DNA from: Verticillium longisporum
Taxonomy: Eukaryota; Ascomycota; Sordariomycetes; Glomerellales; Plectosphaerellaceae
Direction: 5' to 3'
NCBI GenBank assembly: GCA_019188255.1
Contig: JAETXT010000003.1
Location: 2,666,001-2,730,000, forward strand
Length of the DNA: 64,000 bases
The stretch's first letter is position 1. Each line of letters starts with the position of its first letter. Below the pieces are notes generated by a model. The model was not told the DNA's origin and ran no database searches. It worked only from the letters and a program-made list of their open reading frames with translations. Made by a program: the position numbers and the translations under genes. Shown here piece after piece: positions 47,481 through 59,500 of this stretch.

Positions 47481-50400
47481 ATGCCTCACACCGTCTCTCC
47501 TCCACCAGAGCCCAACATGACGATGGTGTCGAAGGCTGCGGGCCCTGCCCCGTCGCAGCAAGACGTCTCTGCCTTCATCACTACCATCTTTACCGCCCAG
47601 ACCTCCAACCAGTCCATCGAGGCCTCCTACGGCCTGTGCGAACTCCTCCTCAACTCGGTCGGCTCCCAGGGCCTCGAGTCTTACGGCGTCCTCGCTGAGA
47701 TCAAGAAGGCTGCTGCCGACAAGAAGAGCGGCCTTCGTCGCGAGAGCGCCCAGAACCTCCTGGGTGCACTCTTTGAGCGCTTCCCGGCCAAGCAGCCTAC
47801 CAGCGAGACCATTTTCCTCCTCAGGAATGGCGGCATTGTCAACGTTGCCCTCGACGCTCTCGCTGACAAGGGCACTGTCGTGCGGGACGCGGCGCAGTAT
47901 GGCCTCGATGCTCTGTTTGCCCACCTGAGCCCCGAGGCTCTCGCCGACGGCTTTCTCCCTGCCCTCTCCGCGAACCTGAGCAAGTCAACCGGCAAGTAGC
48001 AGGGCACCATCGGCGCCTACTAGCTTCTCCAGAAGATAGCCGACAAGGCCAAGCTGATCGTTGGCTCTACCAAGGAGCAGGCTGCCGAAGGCGATGTCCT
48101 GCGCGACTCCCTCGGCACCAAGCTCGCTGGCCTCATTCCCATTGTCGAGGCTGGCATGCACGACCTCAAGGCTGAGGTCGGCAAGCAGGCTGTTCAGGCG
48201 ATGAACTCGCTCACCAACCTCTTGTCTAACGACGACGTTGCCCCCGAATTCCTCTCCTCATCGACACCATGGAGCACCCCTCCATCGACACCCTCCGCAA
48301 GGCGATCCACGCCCTTTCGCAGACTACCTTTGTTGCCATCGTCACCTCCCCCGTTTTGGCCCTCCTGACGCCCCTTCTCGAGCGATCCCTCAACACTCCC
48401 TCAACCTCGCAGGAGGTTCTCCGACAGACCGTTGTTGTCGTGGAGAACTTGACCAAGCTCGTCCACGACCCTATCGAGGCCCGCACCTTCCTGCCCAAGC
48501 TCCAGCCGGGTGTCAAGGGCGTCTACGACCGTGCCTCGCTCCCTGAGGTTCGTGAGCTTGCCAAGAGGGCTCTCGACGTCATCGAGAAGGCCATGAAGGG
48601 CGACAAGGATGTTGTCGAGCGCATCTCCGCCGCCGATGTCGACAAGGTCATCGATGCCGAGGTTAAGAAGAATGGTGGACTAGCTGGTGAGGCTGCCTTC
48701 GTCAAGGAAATCCGCAACTATGTTGCTGAGCAAATCGCCGAGGATGTCAACCACCGCCACGTTGACCGTGTATCCGCGCGCATCTCGCCCTACTTCCAGA
48801 CCTTCACCGAAGCCAGCGCAACCATTGCCGACGCTGTGCAGCAGTACTACGTCGAGGAGGACGCTCGCAAATTTGGTGTCCCTGAAAGGGAGGATGACGG
48901 CGAGACTGAGATCGTCAACGCCGACTTTTCTCTTGCCTATGGTGGCATGCTTCTGCTTTCCCACACCAACCTTCGTCTCCTCAAGGGTCACCGCTACGGT
49001 CTTTGCGGTCGCAACGGTGCCGGCAAGTCCACCCTCATGCGTAGCATTGCCAACGGCAAGCTTGAGGGCTTCCCTCCCCAGGATGTTCTCCGTACATGTT
49101 ACGTCGAGCACAACCAGGGCGAGGATGCCGAGATCAGTATTCTCGAGTTTGTGTCCAAGGACCCTGAGATCGCCACCCAGGGTCGCGAGAAGATCATTGA
49201 GGTTCTTGATGAGTTCGGCTTCACCTCTGGCCCTGATGGCAGGCAGTCGCACAAGGTTGGCTCCCTGTCAGGTGGATGGAAGATGAAGCTTGCTTTGGCC
49301 CGCGCTATGCTTGCCCGCGCCGACGTCCTCCTGCTTGACGAGCCTACTAACCATTTGGATGTTGCAAACATTGCCTGGCTCGAGAACTACCTCAAGTCTC
49401 ACACCGACATTACTAGTTTGATCGTGTCCCACGACTCTGGATTCCTCGACAACGTCACGACCGACATCTACCATTACGAGCCTGGCAAGAAGCTCGGCCA
49501 CTACAAGGGTAACCTCGCTGCCTTCGTCGAGGTCAAGCCCGAGGCCAAGAGCTACTACACGCTCTCGGCTTCTCAGGTCCAGTTCAAGTTCCCTCCCCGG
49601 GAATTCTTAGCGGCGTCAAGTCCCAGACTCGCGCCATTATCCGCATGTCCAACGTCTCGTACGCCTACCCTGGATCTGACAAGCCGTCGCTGTCGGAAGT
49701 ATCGTGCCAGCTCTCGCTCTCTTCTCGCGTCGCCATCATTGGTCCCAATGGTGCCGGAAAGTCTACTCTGATCAAGCTGCTTACGGGCGAGACCATTCCT
49801 ACTACCGGAAAGGTAGAGAAGCACCCCAACCTGCGTATCGGTTACATCAAACAGCACGCTCTCGAGCACGTTGAGATGCATCTCGAGAAGACTCCCAACC
49901 AGTACTTGCAGTGGCGCTACGCCAACGGTGACGATAGTGAAGACTTCCTTAAGCAGACTCGCATTCTGTCCGACAAGGACCGTGAGCAGATGGACAAGAT
50001 GATCGATCTCGGTGACGGAAAGGGCGGCCGTCAGCTTGAGGCGCTCGTTGGTCGTCAGAAGTGGAAGAAGACGTTCCAATACGAAGTGTAAGTCTAGACG
50101 CCTGTTCAAGCATTGCGGTCATCTAACATTCTTCAGCAAATGGCGCAACTGGCTGCCCAAGAACAACAGCCAAGTCTCCCGTGAGACTCTTTCGGAGTGG
50201 GGTTTCGACAAGCTCGTCCAAGAGTTTGACGACCACGAGGCTTCGCGCGAGGGTCTCGGCTACCGTGAGCTCCAGCCCTCCGTCATCTCCAAGCACTTCC
50301 TCGACTTGGGTCTCGACCCGGAGATTGCCAACCACAACGAAATTGGCTCTCTTTCTGGTGGCCAGAAGGTCAAGGTCGTCATTGCCGGAGCCATGTGGAA

Positions 50401-50866
50401 CAACCCCCATCTTCTCGTGCTCGACGAGCCTACCAACTTCTTGGACCGCGACTCCCTCGGCGGTCTTGCTGTTGCCATCCGTGACTTCAAGGGTGGTGTC
50501 ATTCTCATTTCCCACAACGAAGAATTCGTCGGAGCGCTCTGCTCCGAGCAGTGGCTCGTCAACGACGGTCGCGTCGCGCACCGCGGCACTGCTTCCGTCT
50601 CCCTCGATCGTTTCGAGGACTCGTCCCGCCCTGGCTCCGGCCTTACCTCCGGCGTCGCCTCGACGGCGGCCAGCTCCGCCATGTCCTCGGCTGTCAACTC
50701 GGGCACCGAAGACAACGGCGACCTCAAGTTCAAGGCCAAGAAGAAGCGCAAGAAGACCAAGAAGGAGATCAAGGAGCAGGAGGTCCGTCGTCGCCTGCGC
50801 CACATTGAGTGGCTCAACAGCCCCAAGGGCACCCCTCACCCCGTCGACACCGACGACGAGGCATAG
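47481..50866 (+). CDS. new1: New1/Elf1-type ABC-F ATPase (eEF3-like), frame interrupted four times
   Basis: Two exons, 47481–50087 and 50137–50866 (49-nt intron). Order: HEAT-like helical repeats, a four-helix region, ABC1 (Walker A GRNGAGKST, signature LSGGWKMKLA, Walker B LLLDEPTNHLD), ABC2 (GPNGAGKST, LSGGQKVKV, LVLDEPTNFLD) split by a chromodomain-like insert (FQYEVKWRNWLPKNN), and a Lys-rich tail (KFKAKKKRKKTKK). The tail and insert match New1/Elf1 rather than eEF3. Yeast New1 helps translation termination and ribosome recycling; S. pombe Elf1 is linked to mRNA export. The yeast Q/N-rich prion segment is absent. As written it carries TAG codons at 47997–47999 and 48021–48023 and −1 shifts at C runs 48241–48245 and 49595–49598. 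All flanking segments read as conserved protein, so the gene is otherwise complete. Confidence 0.88.
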
Positions 50867-52117
50867 GTGTGCTTGAGGCAGACCGATCGGAAGCGCACGA
50901 GTATGGTTTCGGAGCGTCGAATGCACGAAGGCTCGTGAGATTTGACGAGACGGCAAAAGGGGCCAGCACTATACCCCCCAACCCGTCACGAGAGATGTGG
51001 AAACGAGTGAAAACTAAAAGCGTACGAGGGGCCGAGTATCTGGCCAGGAACAATTGGACAGTCATTTCGAAGAACAGTCGGGATTGAAGCGGCATAGTAG
51101 GCAAGAAAAAAGCCCCCCCCGTTGATGTTGGCTACCTAGCTTTTTTTTGTTTGTTTTGTTTCTGTCAGGCAAGACCTCTTTTGTTCTCATCTTGCGAACC
51201 TGGTCTTGATTTCTGCTTCTTCTTTTTCTTCTTGGGTTGCGGGATCACTTCTCCGCCCGCTCTTTCTTGATGATGGCCCTGACTAGAGGGGCTGGATGGA
51301 TTTCCTTTACAACTCTCCATCCGAACAAACTGGCATAGAGGCGTTTAGCATTAGATGGGCGCGCGTCGTTGTGGCGCAGAGGCATTTTGCCGCGTGACGA
51401 AATATAGGGAGAAGATTTCTTTTTGACTGACATGTTGATGAGCGCCTCCCTTCCCGCCTAGTGCTTCGTGTTATGCCTATACCGATTGTGCTGAGCGAAC
51501 CTCACAGGATCATGAGTACGAGTCTGCGTCGATAGTCAATCACGGTTACGACCGGGGCCTGGACAATATAAAGCATCACAATGTATCACTTTGCGATTAC
51601 GAATGACAAATTTTCAGAATAGGTAGTCATGTAGAGTAGTCGTCAATTTCTCTGGTTCCTTGGGCAATCTGCCCTAGTGATCAACATTCCCGCGCTTTCT
51701 CAAGCGTACCTGGCCAAGTCATCAAGCTTCAAGCTCAGCCTGGCCCCCTATGAACCTCTTATAGGAAATTAAACCTAAGAGAAAGCGGTACGGTGCGAGG
51801 GAACTCGAGAGTTCTCGTTGTCACTACGTACGTAGCCTCTACCTCTGTTCGCCGCGTCCTGTCTGCGCGGTGCTATATATCCAAGGCGGAGTCTAAGTGG
51901 TTCGTGTAGATGTGCGAAAAAAGATCAAGTTTCAACCCAACGCCAATGTGGTCCCAGGTCTATAAATCCCGGCATCCGGTCAACGCCTATTTGCGTATGT
52001 ACACAGCTCAAGCTGTATGCCCCGTAAGGCGGTCGCGATTCATCATGTTTGGAAGGGACTTTTTTTCAGTTGCTTTGCCGTATGTATGGCGTGTATTGTG
52101 CATGTTGAGCCTCGCCT
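50867..52117. other. Spacer between convergent genes
   Basis: Contains the 3' UTRs of New1/Elf1 and the GT2 gene and, on the minus strand, one basic 62-codon frame listed separately. Poly-C and poly-T runs at 51112–51160. Confidence 0.45.
51245..51433 (-). CDS. Possible small basic protein, 62 aa
   Basis: A single minus-strand frame starting MSVKKKSSPYISSRG and ending KKERAEK, strongly basic and without Cys. It has no detectable domain, signal peptide or membrane segment. It overlaps what is probably the 3' UTR region of New1/Elf1. It could be a real short gene or chance; I see nothing that decides. Confidence 0.2.
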   Translation of the reverse strand: MSVKKKSSPYISSRGKMPLRHNDARPSNAKRLYASLFGWRVVKEIHPAPLVRAIIKKERAEK

Positions 52118-54941
52118 TTACCATGAGAAAGTCATGAGAGCTGGGTTGAGGGCAATGGGTAGGAGGAAATGACTCGCGGCGACAGTGGCCATGGGCAGAA
52201 TGGCAACAAAGTCGGTGATACGCCAGTCGTGAGGCACGAAATCTGCCACGGCGAGGATGATCATAGCAGCAATAAAGGTCAAAGAGAAGATCATCGAAAA
52301 TTTGAACTGTAATTGGGCACACGTCAGCAGACCGTTGCAGGGAAAGGAAAGCTGAAGGGAACAATCGCGCGCTGATTGGTGCGAGGCCCGATGCGTGCGG
52401 TGAAAGGTGCACTTTCAGCTGCGCCACCAGCGCGGGATAATCGGATGCTTGAGGTAGGGAGAAACTGACCTTCTTAAGAACCTTGGGCACCTCGATAAAG
52501 AAGTTGGAGAACTCGGCCTCTTTGGATGTCGCTCCCCAGGTCATGTTGATTTCGAACATGTGCGCCAGCAGAGCCTGACTGACGTGCAAGCTAAGACCAC
52601 CAAGGAAGATCGCAAGCATAATGGTCCACTTGAAGTTTTCAAAGAGCGACCACAGCAGGCTGCGTTCGCCGATACGATAACGCATGACGGCGAGAGCAAT
52701 GTTACCGAGACCATTGAAGACGATGACGATGGAGAACCAGACCTTCCACGAGTCGATATAGTACTGATCGAGGTATCCGTTGAACCAACCCATGGCGAAG
52801 TAGTTGGCAGCCGTCATGATCCAGGCAGCTCCGATGGCGTAGTAAGTACCAATGTACGAGACAACGGTGATCTTGGAGGTAAAGCGAATATTGCTGAACA
52901 AGAATGTGCGGAACAGTGGCGTGAAAGGACCCCTCCAGAGCCAAGTGCGGATGGGGTGGAACAGCAGCTCGTTGCAACCATAGGCATACTTTTCCCAACG
53001 GGCGAGCTCGTCGTAAACGGTCAGCGACACACCCTCCTTGAAGCCATCACCAGCCCAAGCAGCGAGACGAATGATGTAGCCGTTACATTGAAGACGTAGG
53101 GACATGTCAAAGTCCTCCGAGACGTGTGATTCGGACCAGAACTTCTCGTAGCCGTCATGGTCGAAGTATCCCACCTGCTGAATGGCACTCCAACGGAGGA
53201 TGGCGTTGTGACCGACGAAGGGCGCGACATCACCGTTGGCGACGGTGTAGCGAATGGCTGTGTAGATGAGGTTGGTGAAGAACGCGATACCGTTCTCGAA
53301 GTATGTGTTGACAACTTGCATGACACCAGATGAGAACTGCATAATGCCAACGTCGGGAGATTGCTCCAGCTCCGAAACAGCATCGAGAAGACAGTCTGAG
53401 GGGATACGCGTGTCAGAGTCGATAATGAGGATATAGTCGCCAACGCGGATGTTGCCGTCGGCCCAGGCGCGCGGGTTCTCCTCGAGGGTCTCCTTGAGAG
53501 CTAGCTCGTACGCCTCAGCTTCATCATTCTGTGACCATTCGGGGCCACGGTTGATTGCAAGCAGCTTCTCCTCGACCTTGCAAGAGACCATGAGGCCATA
53601 GTTCATATTGGACGCCTTTTTGAACTTGCCACCACGGATGAAGCCGTCCTCGCCATGCTTCGGGCGTGCGACCCAGCCGATGCTGTTGTCGGCGTAGAAC
53701 TCGATGCGCGTGCGGCGCTCCTCGTCGGAGAGAAGCTGCAGACCGTCATCGTTGACGAACATGTTAGCAGAGCCACCCTGCAGTTCATAGGTGGACATGG
53801 CCTGCTTGATGGACTTGACCGTGGGAACGATAACACCGGCCAAACCCTCCTTGTATACAGGGCACTGGATGGTAACATGAGGCAGGATGTTGCCCTGCAG
53901 CCTGGGGGGCGGGCGAGCAGAGTAAAATTTTGAGTTGACGGTCAGTTGGCGGATGGGGCCAAAGATCTGGGCCAAGCAGCCAATGATGACCTGGGCGAAG
54001 AAGAGCGTGAAGAACACCTGGATGGGGAAAAGGTAGATGAGCGCCGGACGAACGTAATAGCCGTCCACGGCACACTGGAGGGCGAGCGACCTCCAGGCAG
54101 CTCCGTGAGCCACGGTGACGAGGATCAGAGTGAAAGTGACAAGCCAAGTGTTCATGAGGTGAACGGGGCGCTTCTCAGGGATGATCTCGCCGCTATCTTC
54201 GTCTATCTCGTCTTCAGCCACGTTGGGGTCCCGTCTCTCGCCGCATGCTTCCTCTTCTTCATTGCCTGCCTTCCACACGAGCTGCATGAGATCGGGCTCG
54301 ATGGCCTTGGCTCGGGGAATCAGGTGGAGTGCGTCATCGTCCCACACGATCAGAAGGCCTTCCGATGCGACAAAGGCAGCAAACTGGTGCTTCCTAGCAC
54401 GCGTCAGGTCCTCGATCGTTGGCAGAATCTGGACACGGAGACCGTTCATCAAGGGGACATCCACGGCGTCAGGCGACCACTGCAGGAACGTCTTGATGAC
54501 ACGGGAGTTGACAGTCATGGCGCACTGAACATTCAGAACGGCAGCGGCCTGAGCAAAGGGAGAGCTGCCCAGTTGAGGCGGGCACGCCATGTACTGGCCT
54601 CGGTGCTTCCTCAGCAAAACGCCCTCGATCTCGCCAGACCCATCGCTGACCCAGAGGTGGGAACACTGCTGCTGGTACAGGTAGTTGACCATGACTTCAT
54701 GCTTAATGTCGTCGAGGAACATGCTGCTGGCGGCAGACTTTGTGGAGCGACCCGAGACAGACTGGGGACGCGAGCTAAAGCGCGGGGTGGGCGCTTGAAG
54801 TTCCATGTCGTTTCCGACAAAGCGATCTGATGGCGGCTTCTCTGAAGCCGCTGATGGCTGTTTAGGCTTGTGGGCGCGAGGCGGCGCAGCCGCAGCCTGC
54901 TCGGGCTTGCTGCTCGCCTTGAAGTAACTTCCGATGCCCAT
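52118..54941 (-). CDS. Large membrane family-2 glycosyltransferase (fungal GT2 type)
   Basis: Exons 54941–52470 and 52306–52118, joined across a 163-nt intron (GTCAGT...ATTACAG), give 886 aa. Residues 1–90 are disordered and rich in Pro, Ala and Ser. Two membrane segments lie near 262–285 and 300–330. The GT-A catalytic domain follows, with DSD at about 509–511, a SEDFD block near 608 and ELARWEKY (the xxxRW motif) near 645. Several C-terminal membrane segments end with ALNPALMTFSW. This layout matches the single-copy fungal GT2 described in Zymoseptoria and Fusarium as needed for hyphal growth on solid surfaces and plant infection; it is not a chitin synthase (no QRRRW). It should polymerise and export an unidentified cell-surface polysaccharide. 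The long intact frame needs no correction. Confidence 0.85.
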
Positions 54942-56228
54942 TGTGGCGGGTAGCACGGGAAGGCCTGATGAGTTGATGAAGGGGGATGGGCACCCTCCGA
55001 TTTGCGGAGGACGCAAGGAGCGACGTCAAGTCAATTCCGGAGAAGAGCTTTTTCCTGCGATATCAGCAAAGGGGTCCCAAGAAGTTCTGTTCAGGGGCCG
55101 GAGCGTACCTGGCTTATAGCACAAGCGTGCTGCCGTTTGGGGGTCGCGTCTCGTCGCGGAACAATTATCCTGGATCCTCCGAGTATGACAGTGGTTGCAA
55201 TGGAACGCACGCTCGTGGCACTGGTTCTGACGAGAAGAGTACCGGAAAACGACAATTGGAAAGAGTGTAATGGTTCCGCTGTGGAACGTGCAAAGCGAGT
55301 GGATGAAGGTGTTCAGGTCTGGCTGGCGTGGGTAAACGGCAGAGCAAGGACAAGCGGCGTCCTACTTCGACTATCACCTCTTGTCAGTCCCCGGGTCAGT
55401 TGGGATGGGGAGGGCAACACGAAATCAAACACGGTAAAAAAGGAAAGATGGGAGGGGATGCTTGAAGCCGCATGAAGGAGGGAAGACAGGGACGGATATG
55501 GATGAAGAGCAAGTCCGAGTTGGAGTCTTGGAAGAGGTGGATATGACGGATCGATGTGCTAGGCCCTGGCCCCGTCCAAGCTACTGCTAGCTCGGGCGAG
55601 GAGGGGGAGCAAACCTGGTTGAATGGAAAATGGGCCTTACATCAGGGTGGTCGCCAAACGGTGGATATGCGCCAGCGGGCAGTGGGATTCCCGCGGGAGG
55701 ACTATCGAGAGGGTCAGAGACGAATGACGCGAGCGATCACCGTGCTCTCTTGGCCGAGGGAATTGTCGTCCGGGCACTGCTTAGGTGAAGCGATATGCGG
55801 CCGAGCGATGTTTCGGTCGAGGAAGAGAAGGCGAGAGAGAGAAAGAGAGACGGAGAGGAGGCCGAAGAGAAGACGTGCTGGTGAGTCGTCTATTGCACCG
55901 CGACTGGGTGATGAGAGGGCGTCGTCTTGCGGTTGTTGGTGTAAGGGTTTTGGGGTTTGTGACTGCAGCAATGAAGTGCGCCACGGTATGGTTTTCTCTG
56001 ACCCTGACCTCTGTCTGACCTCTTTCGTCCTGAGAGAGGCTTGGGCGTGGGCTTGAAGGCTTGAAGAAGATGGCGGCAGCTGAAGAGAGAGGAGAGGGGG
56101 CACCTGAAGTGAGCGAAGGACTGGTGACAGTGTGGATGCGTGTCACTGGATGAGGGCCTCGGCCACCGGTGGGTTGAAGGACGAGGGGAGGGGTGGGTGG
56201 CGGCTGGGATGGAAAAGAAGAGGGAGAG

Positions 56229-56268
56229 AGACGACGAGACGACGAGACGACGAGACGACGAGACGACA
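56229..56268 (+). repeat. Octamer tandem array (AGACGACG)5
   Basis: Five head-to-tail units of 8 nt, the last with one mismatch (AGACGACA). It lies about 1.3 kb upstream of the GT2 start, in a purine-rich region. Confidence 0.85.
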
Positions 56269-56515
56269 AGACACGATGCCGGATACGGCAAGCTCACTCT
56301 CGCTCGCTCTCTGTACCTCGCTCCTTTTGCCGCCTGTCATTGTCGGAAAGTCCTCGGTCTTCACCCCAGTTTGGCCGGGCCCAGGACATGGGAGGCAGGC
56401 ACCACCGACAGAACACGGGCATCAGGCAACGGGCAGCGGACGACGAGCAATCGACGAACCCGAAAGACACACGAGGGGAACCATGGAAAAAGTCGACCAG
56501 GGGCATTCATGGCAA

Positions 56516-56578
56516 GGGGCAGGGGCCGAGGGGCAGGGGCCAAGGGGCAGGGGCCAAGGGGCAGGGGCCAAGGGGCAG
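56516..56578 (+). repeat. 14-bp G-rich minisatellite (GGGGCAGGGGCCAA)4.5
   Basis: Four full units (56516–56529, 56530–56543, 56544–56557, 56558–56571) plus half a unit; the first unit has one mismatch. Every unit has two G4 runs, so nine or more G4 tracts lie within 63 nt, well placed to form G-quadruplexes. The 14-nt period makes all three plus frames open here and creates spurious overlapping ORFs. Confidence 0.9.
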
Positions 56579-59500
56579 AGGTAAATGGACACGAGCCGGG
56601 GGGGCAGGGGTGGCCCAGACAGAAGAAGGCGAAGCATGGCTCTCTGGGCGTTGGTGCTAGTCGCTGTCCAGAAGGTCTGCCTTGACTGTCTCCGCTCACC
56701 TGCCGCCAGAGGTAAGGTCCGAAAGCCCGCTCTGATTACCTTAACCTAAAGTGCTCGGATGGTCGTGGTGAGGTGACCGTCGTGGTGGCTGCGGGTAAGG
56801 TAGGTAGGTAGCGATGGGGACTGAGGTGCCATGCAGTGCCCACTGTTGAAGAAGCGGTCCGGGCTCTTTGTGTTCGGCCGGTGCCCACTTCCCCCTTCCT
56901 TACCCCTGTTCCTCTACTCTTTTATTCCATTTTCTGGGAATTTATTTTATTCTGATTATTTTTCGGGCGTGGTTCGCTCTCCTTTTGTCCCGCCCGTGGC
57001 GCTTATCCTAAACAGCTATAGCGGCTGGGCCACAAGACCAGGGGTCCTTTATCCTCCCGCCTCGTCTGTCTTTCTTTGTCGTCTTGGCATTCTCACATTT
57101 TGGACCTTGGCTTTAAATCGGGTCCTCACCAGCAGCAAGCAGTATCATCGCTGGGACAGAACACAGCAACAAAGGCACAGACACGGCTCACAAAGGAGTC
57201 TATTCAGCTGGCCGAAAGAGCAATGAAACGCCACCTGGCTGCAACAGACCTGCCGTCGCCGTCACATCCACCGTCACAGTCGCCGACACGGCCACGGCCA
57301 ACGGCACCGTCCGCTGCCTGACCTGCCTTTGCAACGACGGGCGAGAGCCAATGCACGTAAACGACAACGAACTGAGACAGCGATAGGACATGAAGCTATT
57401 GCTTCGCCGGTCTGCAGGCCCAGGCTCCTAGCTCTCAACCAAGATGCCCAAGGTCAGGACGAGTGCTGTAACTGGGTCCAAAATAGGCGTCAAAAGACGA
57501 GTCAGACAAACCCGCGCCGAGTTGTCCGAGCCGCTCAATCATCATCCTTCGCCCGCAGCCTGGGACTCATGGTGGTCGAGTCAATTGCAGACCATGGCGA
57601 GGCCGCTATCCGATCGACGGACAGCGGCGTCAAGCCGACTCGCCGACGTATCATGGGCAGCCCACCTAGGCTGTGCCTCCACCACTCAAGGCTATTCGCT
57701 GCTGCCTTCATCCGTATTCGACGGGGTCAAGTCAATCATGTTGTCCTCGGGCCTCTCCGTTCAATGATGGGGATGGATATTCTCCTTCTCCATTGCATCG
57801 TCTCGGTCACCAAGTTTCCATTGGCGCCTGCGACCACAGAGTAATCACGCCGAGATGACCGCCAACAGGATTCAATAGTCGACAAACTGCTAAGGCATTG
57901 TTGGCGGGCCAGGCATTGGCAAGCCTGGTAGAATAGGCGGAAACACGACATGGTGACGTCCGTCGAGATAACGGCCCCCTCGTTGTTGCAGAGCCCAATT
58001 TCCCGTCACCAACGAAAACCTGCCAAACTTGGTTGCCCGTCGCACTTGGAGAGCAGGTGCAGTGCAAGTGCGAGTGTAAAGTGCATCGAGGTGCGGGCTT
58101 GCGGGGTTTCTGGGTGCCCGCTTTCCTTGAACAGGAATGCGGAACGTACGCGAGCCGCCAAGAGCGGGTGAGGGGCTGCCCAGGTACCTTACCTACAAGT
58201 ACGTACGGGAATGAGCAGGAAAAACGGAACACTGTCGGGAAGGAGATCAACAGGAACCTGAACGCAACGGAGCGTGCTTTCCCCGTGGCCTCGCGTTTGA
58301 CCACCACTGGACCACCCCTCGCCCCTTCTTCCCTGTCCCAGCGGGGCCCTTAAAGCGGCAAGAGCCTTCGAACTGGTGTGGCCTTTCGGGCGGCGCGAAC
58401 AGGGGTTCGTCCAGAAGGGAGCCCCCGCCCATCCGCTCCGTGCTTACCGGCGGGCGGGGTTGTCGCCATTGTTCGAATCTGCTACCAAGCCTACCTACCA
58501 GCAAAAAAGCAGTAGTCTGAATTCTTAGTCAACGGCGTCCCAAGTGGTCATCTCGAATCATCTCCACCTCTGCCTTGCGGCACAACGGTGAGCCGAACCT
58601 TTGTGCGATTTGGATGAGAACCACCCCTATCTCAGCCCTACTCCTCCTCAGCAGAAGTCTCCGAACAGCCCACAAGCTTGCTGATCTACCGACATGGCTC
58701 TGTCGTGTACCCCCTTCTGTGCGCAGCGCGTGCACGTCCTCGCCCTGTACTCGTACTAGCGACACCGTGAACTGGATCAAGCGGCACGTTCACATCCACC
58801 GACAAGTCTCTGAATCTCGCAAGGTGTCTGCCTTGGTGTGTCATGGTGCTCGACAGGCCTCATGAAGAGCAAACCTCCCCGAGCGCGGCATCCCAGGTCA
58901 TTGGGTCGACCAGCAGACCATGACAATAGGATTGGCTTCATCCAAGACACCCCTCGTGTCTCTAATCTAGCCCGGGGCGCTATTTCAAACAAAGACGACC
59001 CACACATGCTATAGGCCGGCGTCATGAGATCTTGTCAAGCGTTTAAGACAACAAAGAAACTCAACGGCTGGGAAACATCCCCCCTTCCTTTGTCATGTCT
59101 CTGGAATGCGTTTCACACGATCTTCAACGGCGGCTATCTCGGCTGCTGGAAGCACTGAGACCAAAATCGTCCTTATTTCCACCGTCGCCATCTGCGACCC
59201 AGTTTCGCTCGGTCTATGCTTTAGCACTTCCTTTGAAGGTAGCGCAAAAAGAGGACCGCCCTAATAAATCGACCACTTCCTGACCGAACACCTTGACCGA
59301 ACACCTGAATCACGAAACTTCAACGGCATACCCGGCCCACCTGTGGCAGGTGGCGGTCCTATTTTCGTGCTGGGTCCATGCAGCAAAAGTTCGTATTCCC
59401 AAGGGCGGGTAGAAAGCGGAGACATCCGGATCAGCACCTTTGTGCTCACATCTCTCCACCAACAATGGTCAACCACTCCACTTCTCTCATCAACCTTCTG

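Noticed and set aside
47996..48023. GT...AG segment of 28 nt that contains both TAG codons of New1/Elf1
   Set aside because: Too short to be spliced and not a multiple of three, so removal would break the conserved frame downstream.
47997..48023. Reassignment of TAG to an amino acid
   Set aside because: TAG is the terminal stop of several intact genes here (MFS at 28184, Dal5-type, 183-aa gene, DUF6594), so it is a normal stop codon.
47481..50866. Translation elongation factor 3 as identity
   Set aside because: The ABC2 insert (FQYEVKWRNWLPKNN) and the tail differ from eEF3 and match the New1/Elf1 branch.
52118..54941. Chitin synthase as identity of the large glycosyltransferase
   Set aside because: Lacks the QRRRW and EDRxL chitin synthase motifs; has the SEDFD and ELARW motifs and topology of the fungal GT2 type.
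56132..56685. Three overlapping plus-strand frames of 150–180 codons
   Set aside because: Created by tandem repeats of 8 and 14 nt, which stay open in all frames; not coding.
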